DNA from: Brachionus plicatilis
Taxonomy: Eukaryota; Rotifera; Eurotatoria; Ploima; Brachionidae
NCBI GenBank assembly: GCA_010279815.1
Contig: QEOQ01000533.1
Coordinates: forward strand, 235,606-299,605
Reading direction: 5' to 3'
Length of the DNA: 64,000 nt
In this document: positions 35,128 to 49,121 of the stretch, piece by piece
How positions within the stretch are numbered: the first letter of the stretch is position 1
Layout: the number at the start of each line of letters is the position of its first letter
Notes under the pieces: generated by a model
Databases searched by the model: none
What the model was told of the DNA's origin: nothing
Seen by the model: the letters and a program-made list of their open reading frames with translations, nothing else
Made by a program: the position numbers and the translations under genes

Positions 35128-35190
35128 GTTAGCGAGTTAGCAAGTTAGCGAGTTATCGATGTCAAGGTCGAAAGCTATCGATGTCAAGGT
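35128..35190 (+). repeat. Short direct repeats near the Helitron fragment
   Basis: GTTAGCGAGTTAGCAAGTTAGCGAGTT-type 8-mers (shown here as repeats of GTTAGCGA) followed by two copies of CTATCGATGTCAAGGT. A local tandem duplication with no known role. Confidence 0.7.
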
Positions 35191-35279
35191 TGAATAGTGA
35201 GAGAGAATAGATAATTGATTGATTACCAATTATCAATTAAGTATTAATATATATTAAATATATATATATATCAGCTGAT

Positions 35280-35864
35280 GCTGTTTTGAATGACGCATAT
35301 ACCCGACAGAATTTTTAAATAGCCTAAATTTATCAGGAATGCCACCTCATAAATTAGTTCTTAAAAAAGGCCAACCTATTATTTTACTTAGAAATGTCTC
35401 AGCTTCGGATGGATTGTGTAACGGTACCAGGCTTATTTGTAGAAATTTTTACAGTAAAATAATTGAATATCAAATAGCTGTTGGATCTAATGCTAAAAAA
35501 ATTGTTTACATACCGAGAATGCCATTGATTCCAACTGATGCAAGTTTACCTTTCGAATTAAAAAGGCTTCAATTTCCTATACGACCAGCGTTTGCAATGA
35601 GTATAAATAAATCTCAAGGACAAACTTTAGAACACGTAGGGGTTTATTTAAACGAACCTGTTTTTACTCATGGGCAATTATATGTAGCCTTTTCAAGAGT
35701 GACAAATAAAAAAAATCTCAAGATTTGCATGAATCATCCAAATAACTTAACAAAAAACATAGTTTATACTGAGGTTTTTCAATAAATTTTTTAGTGTGTT
35801 CTGCAATTTTTTTTCTTAATTTTATTTAAATTCCCCCGGCAGCGAAGCAACGGGTATCTACTAG
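35280..35864 (+). mobile_element. Helitron 3' fragment
   Basis: Carries the C-terminal part of a Helitron helicase (35300-35785) and a canonical 3' terminus: a short GC hairpin at 35834-35855 (CCCGGCAGCGAAGCAACGGG) followed by TATCTACTAG ending in CTAG at 35864, with T next. The 5' end (TC), the Rep domain and most of the helicase are absent. This is a 3' fragment of a once larger element. Confidence 0.85.
35300..35785 (+). pseudogene. Helitron PIF1-like helicase, C-terminal fragment
   Basis: An open frame from about 35300 (an upstream in-frame start of the track of conservation is YPTEFLNSLNLSGMPPHK) to a stop at 35783-35785. The sequence KKGQPIILLRN, AFAMSINKSQGQTL and LYVAFSRVTN match PIF1 helicase motifs V and VI and the C-terminal region of Helitron Rep/Hel proteins. 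The Walker motifs are missing because the element is truncated 5', so it cannot be an active helicase. No stops lie within the retained part, suggesting fairly recent truncation. Confidence 0.85.
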
Positions 35865-36058
35865 TTTAATTAAATAACTCGTTGACATCTCAAAAAGATA
35901 TTTAAATTTTTTTTGTTTTAAATTGATCAACAAAAAAAGTTCCTATTTTTACGATTCAATTTTCAAAATTTAAATAAAAATTTTCTTCTATAAAAATAAA
36001 ATAAAAATTTTATTTGAGTTTAGATAAATCAATTACAAAAAAATAACACAAATATAAA

Positions 36059-36638
36059 TCATTTATTTTGTTGTCTCTTTGCTTCTCGTTCTTCCTCGTA
36101 TCGTTCAATGTCATCTAAGCTCATTTCGTTTACTAAATTCTTTAATTCCTGGCAACAAAAGATCTTTAGCTTAGTAAAATAAAAATTTATCTCATCGAAC
36201 TTTACCTTGTTGAACAAAGAGCTAAATTTGTCCACATCTTTGACATAATTGGCCGCGATCAACTTAAGTTCTTTGGTAAATTTCGACTCGATCACGGGTG
36301 GTTCGGCATTTTTATTAATGCTTAGGTGAATTTTGGTACCGTCTGCTAGAGAGTAATCGCCCAATTTTTGACTATCTGTGATCAAAAATCTTATCTTTTA
36401 GAATCAAACCAGATGCATTTGCTTACCTGACAATGCCTTTCCTTTAAACATCAATCGCTGCTGGTATTTGGGTACACTCAACATTTGGTCAAGGACTGTC
36501 TTAAGTTCTTCAACACTCATTTCTGGGACGACCTTAAACAATTTATTTCTAATTGAACCAAATCTAAGAAAATTATTTGTTAACTCAAACTTGGACTACA
36601 TGCTCGGCACCATTCAATATTTTGACAATCAACTGCAT
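36059..36638 (-). CDS. UBL4A: Ubiquitin-like protein 4A (Get5), with apparent frameshift
   Basis: Four minus-strand exons, 36591-36638, 36427-36533, 36206-36375 and 36059-36148, with introns of 57, 51 and 57 nt. It starts MQLIVKILNGAEHVVQ and continues as a ubiquitin fold (VPEMSVEELKTVLDQM; YQQRLMFKGKALS; DSQKLGDYSLADGTKIHL). The C-terminus has the TUGS-type segment ending LVNEMSLDDIERYEEE, matching human UBL4A (LDDIERL). UBL4A works with BAG6 and GET4 to hand tail-anchored proteins to the GET pathway in the cytosol. In exon 2, TTT at about 36478-36482 contains one base too many: the two halves of the ubiquitin fold lie in different frames. Without that base the protein would be 137 residues. 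This is either an assembly or sequencing error, or a pseudogene. Intron 3 is stop-free and divisible by three. A TTTATT (poly(A) signal on this strand) is at 36009-36014. Confidence 0.8.
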
Positions 36639-36833
36639 CTTTCTATTAAAGCAAACTTAATTGAAAATAATTTCTAAAAATAAAGAATAATTATTTTAAA
36701 TTTTTAATAAATGTTAATAACTATTCAAAAGTAATTTTTATTTCGCTTTTTTTGCCAAAAAAAAAAATAAAATTTAATAAAGAAATTTTATTCAATAAAT
36801 AAATAAATAGAATAAATAAATAATTTCCTAGAT

Positions 36834-39888
<3,055 letters not shown>

Positions 39889-41070
39889 TTTATGAAAATT
39901 CTTAAGAGATTTGAGCTAGTCGATGCGATTTTATAGTAATTAAAGTTGGCTTATCTTAGAAGGAGTGCCTTTGTTTGATTACAAAATGTGTACAGAATTC
40001 AGATGGTGTTTCTCAACGCCGAATCTAGGCTCGAAAAAGTGAGAATTGAGAAGAATAGGTGGTTGATTGAAACAAATGGAATTACAAGCTAAACATTTTT
40101 TTATCTAAAAATAAATCAATTGTATAATTTTGGTTATCAAGATTGGCTCTAAGATGTTTTTTTAAATTTTTTATCTGACTATTTTTCGAATTTTTAGCTT
40201 GGTAAACTTTGTCACTTTGAATTACTCTTTTTAGAGTACAAATTGAATGGAAAATGAACTTTGATAAATTTTTTATTTAAATAAATTATTTTGAGGTTTT
40301 ATTTTTGAAATTAATGAAAATTTTAAATTATGATTAGAATTGGATTTGAGTCCGGGGTTTCAAGTTTAAGTGACAAGCTATTAAAAGAATCTCTTTGTGA
40401 CAAAATGTTTTTTTTTATTATTATTATTTAATTTTTTGTTTGTTTATCTGTAAAATCAAATAAAATCAGAATAGAATTAAAATAAAAAAAAAAAGCAAAA
40501 TTAATTAAAATATTGAAAAAATTTTAAAATTAATTGAAATGAGTAATAATTGTTGAATGATGTCAAAAACAATTAAAGGAGAAAAGAAATTAATTAATTA
40601 TTTTTTTATGATATTTTATTCGAGATTAATTAATAGCTTTTTGATCAAGAGTTTAATATTTAATAAAATAAATTAAATTCTTACAGATTTTGTAAAAAAA
40701 AAATTTAAATATTTTAAGCTAATTTTTTTTTTTAAAACACAATTAAACTAAATTTTAATTTATTTTTTTTTAAATTTAAAAATGTGTTATATTAAAATTT
40801 GATTTAATTTTAATTTTGAATAAATGAAGTATTAATCGGTCTTGCATGGGCAGGAGCACTAGCCAATTGATTAACCTTGAAACTTATTCTTGATCACCTC
40901 TTTTCTTTTATCGTTTCTGACAAGATTTTAGACATTGGAAAGTATAGTCCAAAATGGATCCAACTATAGACTGATAAAGGTTTTCAAAGGGAGGCCGACT
41001 AGAAAGACGAAATGTAGAATCTTTTTAAAAATAAAGATAGACAAAATATAGAAAAAAATATGGATAGTTC
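39889..41070. other. Upstream region of alpha-amylase and AT-rich spacer
   Basis: The amylase promoter should lie just above 39888. A segment at 40830-41030 is less AT-biased than its surroundings (TCTTGCATGGGCAGGAGC; CCAAAATGGATCCAACTA) and may be a fragment of an unrecognised transposon. No ORF was supported. Confidence 0.4.
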
Positions 41071-41073
41071 AAA

Positions 41074-41182
41074 CAGAGTTGTTTAAAAGTCCCAAAAAAA
41101 ATTAAAGTCCTTGGTCGGACTTTTGAAAAAAAAAAAAAAGTCTGGACTTGGACTTGAGACTTGTGACTTTTAAACAACTCTG
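41074..41182. repeat. Short palindromic MITE (CAGAGTTGTTTAAAAGTC)
   Basis: A 109-bp hairpin: CAGAGTTGTTTAAAAGTC at the left and its complement at the right, with GTCCTTGG and CTTGGACTTGAGAC-type inner sequence. Partial copies of one arm are at 2484-2535 and 48297-48340, and GTCAAAGTC-type fragments at 21030-21085 and 45205-45235 may be related. Confidence 0.8.
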
Positions 41183-43935
41183 ATTTCAAACAAGATAATA
41201 ATATGAGTATGTATATCTTTTTGCGTAAAATCTTGTTAACATTTAAAAATGACTATAAGAATAATCTATATAGAATGTGTTCTACATATTATTTTTCTAT
41301 GTTCTTAGTGCTTTTATTTTGTATAATTTATGAGTCTATATAAATTTGTCTTTATTTTTTTATATTTTTCTAAATAAAAAAATTAGTCTATATTTTGATA
41401 AACTCTCAAGAAAAAAAATGAAAAAAATTAATTAGACTATTTATTTATTGTATAATTTTCTATATTTTTAAATTCGATATATTTTATTTCGAAATTTTTT
41501 TTCCAGGTAAATTCGATGTTTTATTATCTATATTATCCAAAAAAAATTTTTTCAATATTTTATCTTTCAAAATTATGTCACACTGCCTTTTCAAAAGTCT
41601 TAATATTAGACTCAATTTTTTGTTTGAAAAAATTTTTATTAAATTTAGCCTTGAACTGCATCATTCTTTAATTAAATTAAACTTATCTTTAAATTAAAAT
41701 TTAATTCATAAACGTAATTTAAACCAATAAACTTTTTTGTCTAATGATTTTACATCCATAGATTTTTTAAGATCCAAGTCTTGAATCACCTCTCCTTATT
41801 ATTTAATCTTGGATTAACTGCCAAAAAAATTAAAGTTTCTAGTCAGATCAAAAGACTTGACTTTGAAAATACTTTATTTTCTAACTTTTGCTCAATCCGA
41901 TTAAAACCAATGAAGCAAAAATGAAAGATTTCAGAAATTTGACAAAATATAAAACTTGAAATTCTTATATTTGATAATATTTTTACAATCTTAAAATGAA
42001 TCTTTAATAATAAAGTCAATTTTTATTTTGTTCTAAAAAACCAAAATTTTTACTTTGAATTTTTACTTATCAAATATTAACTTGAACAAAAATGATAAAT
42101 ACATTATCGTTTTGAATAAAATAAATATTGTGAGCTATGGTAACTAACCTCTTTCACTTAAATTTTTTTATTAATAAATATAAAATTTATAAAAATTTTT
42201 AATAAAAATTTAATTAAAATTAGCTAAACTACTTTACTTTACATTATTTCTATTAAACTCACGTAATCTTACGTGAATATTAGTCGATAAGGAAATGTAA
42301 TTTTAGGAGAATTTAAGAGAAACATTACAATTGTTAAAAAAATTTAATACCAAATAGACTTTTTTTATTGAGATGCTTAAGCATAACATTAAATACTTTG
42401 TGAAAAAATCTGGTTTAAAAACCAAGTCAAAGACATCTTGTCCATAAAAGTTGGATGTTGTGTTTGAGATGACTTTTTAGGTATATTATTCATATTTTTA
42501 TTCGTAGTTTTCCATGTTTTCGAATTTTTACCTAGTCCAAGGCTTAGATTAAAAAGATGAATTATATCTTTTAAGAAATTTTGAAGTAAATTTTATTGAT
42601 ATTAGATTGTGAATTTGATCATTATCACTTCATTTTCTAACCAATTTGTTTTTATTTTACTATTTGTAAATTATTCTTCATCACCCTTGAATAAGTGACC
42701 AACATTTGAAAAAAATAATATTTAACATTTTTTTAAATATGTGTTTTGTATAAAAGATTAAAATTGAAAAATTGATTCCTTTAAAATATTAAAAAATATT
42801 AATTATTTTTTTTACCAATTAAAACTTTGAAATGCAATAGAACTTGCTCGATAATAAAAATATAATAAAAAATAGCAAAACCGAATATCTACTACTACTA
42901 GTTACTACTTAAAAAAAATATTTTTTTCACACTTGTGGTATAAACGCACTGTGACTCATTGAAAATTAAATTTTAAATAAATTCAATTCCGATCTATTTG
43001 AAGGAAATAAAATAAATTTTTTTTGAAAATTTTAATCAAATTCTAAAATTTTTCTATTTAAAGAGTCTTCTAAAAGTAAAATAATAAAAATTAAAATTGA
43101 TTTTTTTTTGTTTTAAATTACGGAACTTGCATTTAAAAATTTTTCAATTTTACCTGATTCTAGATAATTTTTCAATAATTGAGTAAAAAAATAGTTTATT
43201 TAGGTTTTATTATTGTAAAAAAAATATTTTACATCGCAATTTTATCTAGTTTTTGTGGTATGAATCAGTCAAAAAAATAAAATCTAAAATTGATTAGAGC
43301 TGCCAACAAATTCAGCAGCAAGTGTTACCTCATTAAAATATAAAAATCTTGAAAAACCAAAAAAAATTTAAAAAAAAATAAATTAATCAACTTGCCTTTT
43401 ATTTTCAACTTTTTTCTTAAAATTGATGCTGTAATTTTAGATAATTTTTGTCTCAAATAAAAATATTTAAATCACTGCGAAAGGACGGCTCTTCAACTTT
43501 CTTTTCTTTTTAGTTTATTTTAAACGATTATGCAAGAATAATGTTTTTAATTTCGCATTTTTTCCTTATTATTATTTTTTGTTTACTGCTTAGTCAATAG
43601 AAATTAAAAAAAGGTTAATTTTTTTTCTCTTATAATTTGTGAATAATTTTAAAATTGATCATCAGTAAAAAATTAACATCGGATAGGTATTTTAATTAAT
43701 TCAATTTTTTAGTAAATGAATTTAAAAAAAAAAAGTCAAAAATCTTTTGGCAATATAAGATCAGTCAATTTCAATGTCTTGACTTAATTTTTTTTAAATT
43801 TTTTAAAATACAAAACATTTACTATAAATATCAAGCCTTTTTTAAATTAAGTTTTCTTTAAAAGTTTGAATTTTGTGACGTTGAAAGCTTTAACTATTTA
43901 ATAAGAAAATAAAATAATTTTTTAAATAAATTAAA
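41183..43935. other. Long AT-rich intergenic region upstream of SSR3
   Basis: No gene, RNA or terminal repeat was supported across 2.7 kb. Repeated TCTATATT/TATATTTT words at 41275-41570 resemble the arms of the 33590 element and may be a degraded relative. Confidence 0.4.
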
Positions 43936-44630
43936 ATGTCCACCAAATCAACAAAACCAAAGACTTTAAGCAAAGAAGAAGAAGTGCTGTTGCAGGACTA
44001 CAGCCGCGATTTATCCACCAAATCGTCGGCTCTTTTCTACGGCAACGCTGCCATTGTCGCAGCAGTTCCAATATGTAATGGCCAAAAATTAATTTTTCAA
44101 ATAAAGTTTTTAACCAATTCATATTACCAAAGGGCTCTATTGGAAAATTCACCAAATGGAACCTGCAAATAATTACATTTATTTCTTACTTGGAACTTTG
44201 GTCACGGCCTACTTGATCAGTTTGGCTTACAAAAATGTCAAATTTGTTCTCAAGCACAAGTAAATTTGGTCACAGCAAAAAATTTAAAAATTAATTTTTA
44301 AATTGATTGAAAAGAATCTTTCAAAATTTGGAAACAGTGGTTCAAGATGACAAAGACAAGAAAAACGAAGATAGGTAAGTGATAAATCAAAGATTGAAAA
44401 AAAAAAAAAATTAAAAATATTCCATTTTTAAAAGATCATTGAGGAAGCGAAATGAGATCGCTGAATTCGAGGCAACCACTTATTCCATTTTTTACAACAA
44501 CAGCCTGTTCTTGTTCATTTTGTTGGTGGCTTCATTCGTGATTTTCAAGAATTTTACACCACTTTTTAATTACTTTTTATCAATGTCAATCGCTTCTGGT
44601 TTGTTGGCATTGTTCTCCACATCCAAATAA
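43936..44630 (+). CDS. SSR3: Translocon-associated protein subunit gamma (TRAP-gamma)
   Basis: Four exons, 43936-44074, 44133-44259, 44315-44374 and 44435-44630, with introns of 58, 55 and 60 nt, give 173 residues; human SSR3 has 185. The N-terminus ([20 protein letters not shown]) and C-terminus ([18 protein letters not shown], ending [10 protein letters not shown]) match SSR3 closely. Two hydrophobic pairs, near residues 35-95 and 130-170, fit its four-span topology in the ER membrane, flanking a charged cytosolic loop ([13 protein letters not shown]) shorter than in human. TRAP assists translocation of a subset of secretory proteins through the Sec61 channel. Acceptor choices for exons 2 and 3 were set by frame with this homology. 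An AATAAA lies at 44675-44680. Confidence 0.94.
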
Positions 44631-45469
44631 ATTAACTAATAGACATTTGTTTTTTCTTTCTAATTTATTATTTTAATAAAGTCGTAATAAACATATTTTT
44701 AATAGCCTTCAATAATTTTACTAAAATCTTAAGAGTTTTAAAATTGATAAAAAATTTTAGCTGACAGATCATTATTTAGTAATAAATAAACATCAAAGAT
44801 GGAAAAATATTTTGAAAGTTTTTTCGTGGGCGAACTGCAAAATTTCATTTCATCTTTTATATTTTTGCTTGTTTATAGATGAAAAAATTTAAAATGATTT
44901 AAATAAAAAATTATTTATCAAAATTTAAATTACTAATTGAATATTTTGAATTTTGTTTAAATATAATTTTAAGTTAATTTCTTTTCTGTTTAACTCTTAC
45001 ATTCTGAACAAATACCACGTAGAATTAGTTTGCATATTGATTCATCGAATCCTATGTTCTGATCAAGCATAAAATCTTAAAAAAACTGGTTTCAAAAACT
45101 TGACTAGGTTAGTTTAATTTTTAATTTTAATTTTTTTCAGAAAGCATTAGTAATAATTTTTGATGATATTAATGATATTTTTTTTTCTTTTTTATTGTAA
45201 CTAAAGTCATGTCAAAGTCATAACTTTGACTTGTTGGGAAAATTTGTTTTTCAGCCGGATAAATTTCAAATGGCCGTAGCCTTAGCACTTCAGAACAAAA
45301 TTTTCATGTATCAATTTAAAAAAAAAAAAATTAAAAAAATACAAGTCAAATTTGTGGATAATAAATCGCTTATGAATTATGAATTCAAGTCAGGAGAACT
45401 AATTTCCTTCAATCCAATTGAAATTGATAAAAAATTGAAAAACTTTTTTCCTATAAGTTTAAAATTAGT
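44631..45469. other. AT-rich spacer after SSR3
   Basis: No gene is supported. A GTCATGTCAAAGTCATAACTTTGAC near-palindrome (core GTCAAAGTCATAACTTTGAC) lies at 45208-45232. An open stretch from 45231 to 45539 is a chance ORF made largely of Lys/Ile/Phe codons. Confidence 0.4.
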
Positions 45470-45715
45470 TTTAAAGCTAATTAGCCTACTAATGATGTGC
45501 AAGATCTCTACAAAATGCCCTACGCTACGAATATATTGAAATCTAATTTCTGCTAAATTTGCAGAGTATTTCAGACCATGAAAATTGATGCAACTTTGAA
45601 TTTTGCACCATGTTGATTTCACGAAACTAATTTTAACCTTAAAAAAAAAAAGTTAATCAATTTTTTATGTTCTATTTTATCATTTAGTACTAAATTACAC
45701 AAAACCAAGGAAAAA
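45470..45715 (+). repeat. Dispersed foldback repeat, copy 2
   Basis: The relative of 8455-8760. It contains AATGATGTGCAAGATC, AATGCCCTACGCT, TAATTTCTGCTAAATTTGC, CAACTTTGAATTTTGCACC and, at the right, TTTAGTACTAAATTACAC followed by AAAACCAAGG. Confidence 0.6.
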
Positions 45716-47094
45716 AGGGTTCAAAAAAAACTAAGAAAAATTATATCTTTTTGGGCTTTTTCCTGTTTTAAATTAGATTTATTTTGAAAATAGTTAAACC
45801 TTATTTCTAGATTTCAAAATAAAATAAAATTTTAAAATAAAGAAATGACCAGATTATTTTCTCATTTCAATCTTTCAATGTTCCTTAGTAAGAAAGGAAT
45901 GAGAATTTTTGGAGAAATTATCACTTTTTCCAATTAAGATCTCGAAAAATAAAACGAACTAAAATTTTCTAATTTTGATCTCGTTGAGATCTTATTTTAG
46001 GAAAAATGAGAATAATTCGAAAATTTCTCACATTATTTACAGTGCTTTTATTTTATATGTTTCTTACAACAATTGTGTAATTTTACGTAAAATTATGTAA
46101 TTTACGTAATCTTACACTTTCTTACACACAATAAAATCTAATATAAAATTACGTAATCTAACGTAAGATTAGGTTAAATTACATCAATATCTGTAAGATA
46201 CGGTAAATTCGATTTCGGCCAAAAATTGTCATTTTTTGCTCTTTTTTTGATTTTTAATAAATTTTTATTATTTTTTTAACAAAAAACTTTTTCAATTATT
46301 TTTTACAAAATCTTTTAATTTATAACATTTTTTGTTGTAAATTTTAGTAATTTTTTGCAAAAATTTAATAGTTCTTGTAAGAAATGGTAAGAAATAGTAA
46401 AAAAAATCACAATTTTAAATTTTAAATTTTTTAAAGTTTATTCTTAATGGCTTTCTAAATGGCTAGGTTGAACTAATAAATTTAGTATGAAGTTAAATAT
46501 ATTGGCTGGGATTTTATTTAAAGTATCTAAAAAATTCGCAGTAATTGTTTAATAATCAATTAAGTTTTCAAGATATTTTAAGATATCTAAAGAGAACATT
46601 GATAAAAAATATTTTAAATAGATAATAGGCGACAGTTTAATTCCTGTAGCATATGCAAATATATGAATATATTTATTTTCTATCAAGACAACGATCCAAA
46701 ACATGCATCACTTCAATAAACAAATTATTTGTCAATAAATAAAATTAATTGGGTAAAGCAAAACTTATGATTATTAAAAAATAAAAAATTTATTATAAAA
46801 ATATTAAAATGTTAAATCTCTACCAGGATCGTCAGATCAAATTCTATTGAAAATGGGAAATTTTGTAACCCTTTTCAAAATTAAGTAGGGATTTTTTTTC
46901 TGTAAAAATGAAAAAGAAATTTTAGAAAAATTCTTGAATTCGAAAAACTTTTAACAGATGAAAAGTGTAAAAATTATATTGAACACTTTAAAAAATTAAA
47001 TTATTAAGTAATTATTAAATTTATCAATTCATTTAACCAAAAAAAGTTAAAAGATGTGGTAATACAGTACGTTTCTAAAGAAAGTATACAGTTT

Positions 47095-47225
47095 TTAGAG
47101 CATTGCTTAAGTACCTCTAGAGCATGCTCTTTAACATTTTATTTGCTCTAGAGCAGCGCGAGAGCAAATACTCTAGAGCAAACAAAATGTTCTAGCGAAG
47201 CACTAGAACAAAAATAACTATTTAG
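47095..47225. repeat. Imperfect palindrome of GCTCTAGAGCA words
   Basis: A cluster of self-complementary CTCTAGAGCA and TGCTCTAGAGCA words (AGAGCATTGCTTAAG, TTTGCTCTAGAGCAGCG, ACTCTAGAGCAAAC) within the 46040 element. It could form a small cruciform. No element class was recognised. Confidence 0.6.
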
Positions 47226-47284
47226 TTGAAAACTCACTGAGGGCGGAAAAATCTTCAAAATATCAGTTCGAGACAAATGTTTAA

Positions 47285-47455
47285 ACCCCTTTCATCATTA
47301 AAAAGGAGAATATAGAGGTGTAGATGATCAACTCGATGCAGGAACCTCTGTGTCAGTTTGGAGCCGTTGATCAAAAAAGTACTGGAAAAGGAGATGAGCG
47401 CCTCCCCATTATCCACCAGGATCGAAAGAGACATATTATTATTATTTAGAAAGTG
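47285..47455 (+). mobile_element. LINE 3'-tail fragment
   Basis: A GC-richer segment (GATGCAGGAACCTCTGTG; GATGAGCGCCTCCCC; CCAGGATCGAAAGAGAC) ending in an (ATT)n tract at 47441-47453. The composition and (ATT)n end resemble the 3' end of the LINE at 5432-7445, but I see no reading frame, so assignment is tentative. Confidence 0.45.
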
Positions 47456-47805
47456 TAAAATTACGTAAAATTACATCATTTTACGTAATTTTACGTAAAA
47501 TTACACAAATTGTTGTAAGAACCATGTAAAATAAAAGCACTGTAAGTTATATCTCAAATGAGAATGAGACCTTGGATACTTTCGAAAATTTCTCTTAAAT
47601 TTTCAATCTTAAAATCTTTTAAGTAAAAATAGCTTAATTTCGTTTAATTCTTACAAACCATTTCAGATAATAATGGGCATTTTCTAGCTAAAACTCACAT
47701 ACATTTTCTAGAGTAATTTTAAAGGAATCTTGAAGAAGGATCAAAAAAATCAGATCAAAAAGTATTTTTTTTTATAACTTTTGAATGATATTTGATTTAG
47801 TATCT

Positions 47806-47950
47806 CTGCAAAATGCTAACTAATGCAAAAAACATGCTAAATGTTAGATAAGGCTCTGCGGAAATTGCGGAATTTGCAGAATTTGCGGAAATTAATTGCA
47901 GAGTTTTTGCAGAGCCTTATCTAATATGTAGCATGTTTTTTGCATTTGTT
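47806..47950. repeat. Palindromic MITE-like repeat
   Basis: Near-perfect inverted repeat of about 65-bp arms: CTCTGCAAAATGCTAAC, ATGCAAAAAACATGCTA and AGATAAGGCTCTGC on the left, complements on the right, around a small GCGGAAATT-rich loop. It could be a non-autonomous element or a hairpin RNA source. Confidence 0.85.
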
Positions 47951-48180
47951 AGCATTTCGCAGAGCTACTTAGGAGAGATGTTGGAAATGCGATTCCAAAT
48001 ATTATTCTTTAATGAGAATAATATTAGTTATGAAAATTTAAGAAAACAATTTTTTTTTAGTTATTTTAGTTAAAATATAATAAATCGCCATTGTTTTTTT
48101 AATAAATGAAATCCGCAGAGTTACAGATTTTTTTAATCAAAAACAATGTTTAATGTTTATATTTTTTGATTGAAATAAAT

Positions 48181-48470
48181 TCCTCCTACAAATTCTCCTG
48201 ATTTGAATCCAATTGAAATGATATGGAGCGAGATGAAAATTTTTTAAAGAAAAAAGGGTTCAGAATAAAGTCCAAGCTATTTAGATGTAAAAAATCAAAG
48301 TTGTTTAAAAGTCACAAAAAAATCCGGACCTAAAAATTTTTTTTTAAATGCAGAATAGAACAGAATGCTAAATAGAATTGAAAATTGTTCAAAATGTTCG
48401 AACAAATATCGAATTTTACGCCAATTGACGTAAAATTACCAAAAATCCACTTATCGTATCAGTACTGTGT
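48181..48470 (+). mobile_element. Tc1 element, right-end relic
   Basis: A short intact block encodes PPTNSPDLNPIEMIWSEMK (48193-48244), the last catalytic motif of a DD34E Tc1 transposase, followed by a stop. About 170 bp later the right end reads ACGCCAATTGACGTAAAA, then TATCGTATCAGTACTG before TA at 48471-48472. The terminal CAGTACTGATACGATAA is a relative of the 62607 family end (CAGTACTGCTACGATAAAC). The left half is lost. Confidence 0.65.
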
Positions 48471-48474
48471 ATAA

Positions 48475-49121
48475 TACGCTGATTTTTTTACTTAATTGTA
48501 AAATTGAAATTTAATTGTCTATTAAAATTTCTAGCCTTTTTTATATTCAAATCATTATTTTAATTTTTTCATGGGACTTAAACTTTAATTAATTAAATTA
48601 AGTAGAATATAAAAATAAATTGTATGTTTAACGAGACTGGAAAATGGAAGAGCCTGAGTAAGAAGAGATGTTGTAAATGAGCCCCGAATTTAATTTGCTG
48701 ATCAAAAATATTTTTGAAAAAATTTAAAGTTAAGCTGATAAAAATTAAAAAAATTTAAGTTTTAAAGAATTGTACAGATGCGACAATTTGGTCTAAGTTT
48801 AAGCAAATTTTTCAAAAAAGCTCATTTCGATGGGTATTCAGGTAAATTTTTATTTTATTAATTTTCATTTATTATCAACAATCAAACTACTAATTAAATA
48901 TCTACGAGAAGCTCTTTGTCACAAAAAAAATTTCCATTAATTAATGAACAATTAGAAAATTCTAATTTCCAGTTCTTAAGTGTATCTTTGTTTTTGGTAG
49001 TCTTTGGATCTTTTCCCAAATTAATTGAAAACAAACATATTTTTTTTATAATGTTCACTTTTTTTTCAAAAAAAATTCTCATTTCTAGTTTAATTAAAGT
49101 GGAAAGAAAAAATTCATCCAA
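48475..49121. other. Upstream region of the proline-rich gene
   Basis: AT-rich. At 48777-48842 an ATG-led open stretch (MRQFGLSLSKFFKKAHFDG) ends at a CAG|GTAAAT donor-like site, so a non-homologous 5' exon or a uORF is possible, but no acceptor near 49122 can be tied to it with confidence. Confidence 0.4.

Larger units (their letters stand above)
46040..47542 (+). mobile_element. Tc1-type element of the CAGTGCTTTTATTTTA family (relic)
   Basis: Ends CAGTGCTTTTATTTTATATG and inverted CATGTAAAATAAAAGCACTG, with TA outside both. Inside each end are GTGTAATTTTACGTAAAATTA-type units (core TTTTACGTAAAATTA). A plus-strand transposase trace, YQDNDPKHASLQ, with the second catalytic Asp, occurs at about 46681-46715; the rest is decayed. 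A LINE-tail fragment (47285-47455) lies near the right end. Total 1503 bp. Confidence 0.75.

Noticed and set aside
40830..41030. Possible tRNA or SINE head
   Set aside because: No A/B box pair or cloverleaf could be drawn; only a GC-richer patch is visible.
45231..45539. 102-codon open frame with a plausible N-terminus
   Set aside because: Overlaps a dispersed foldback repeat and is dominated by Lys/Ile/Phe/Leu codons expected by chance in AT-rich DNA.
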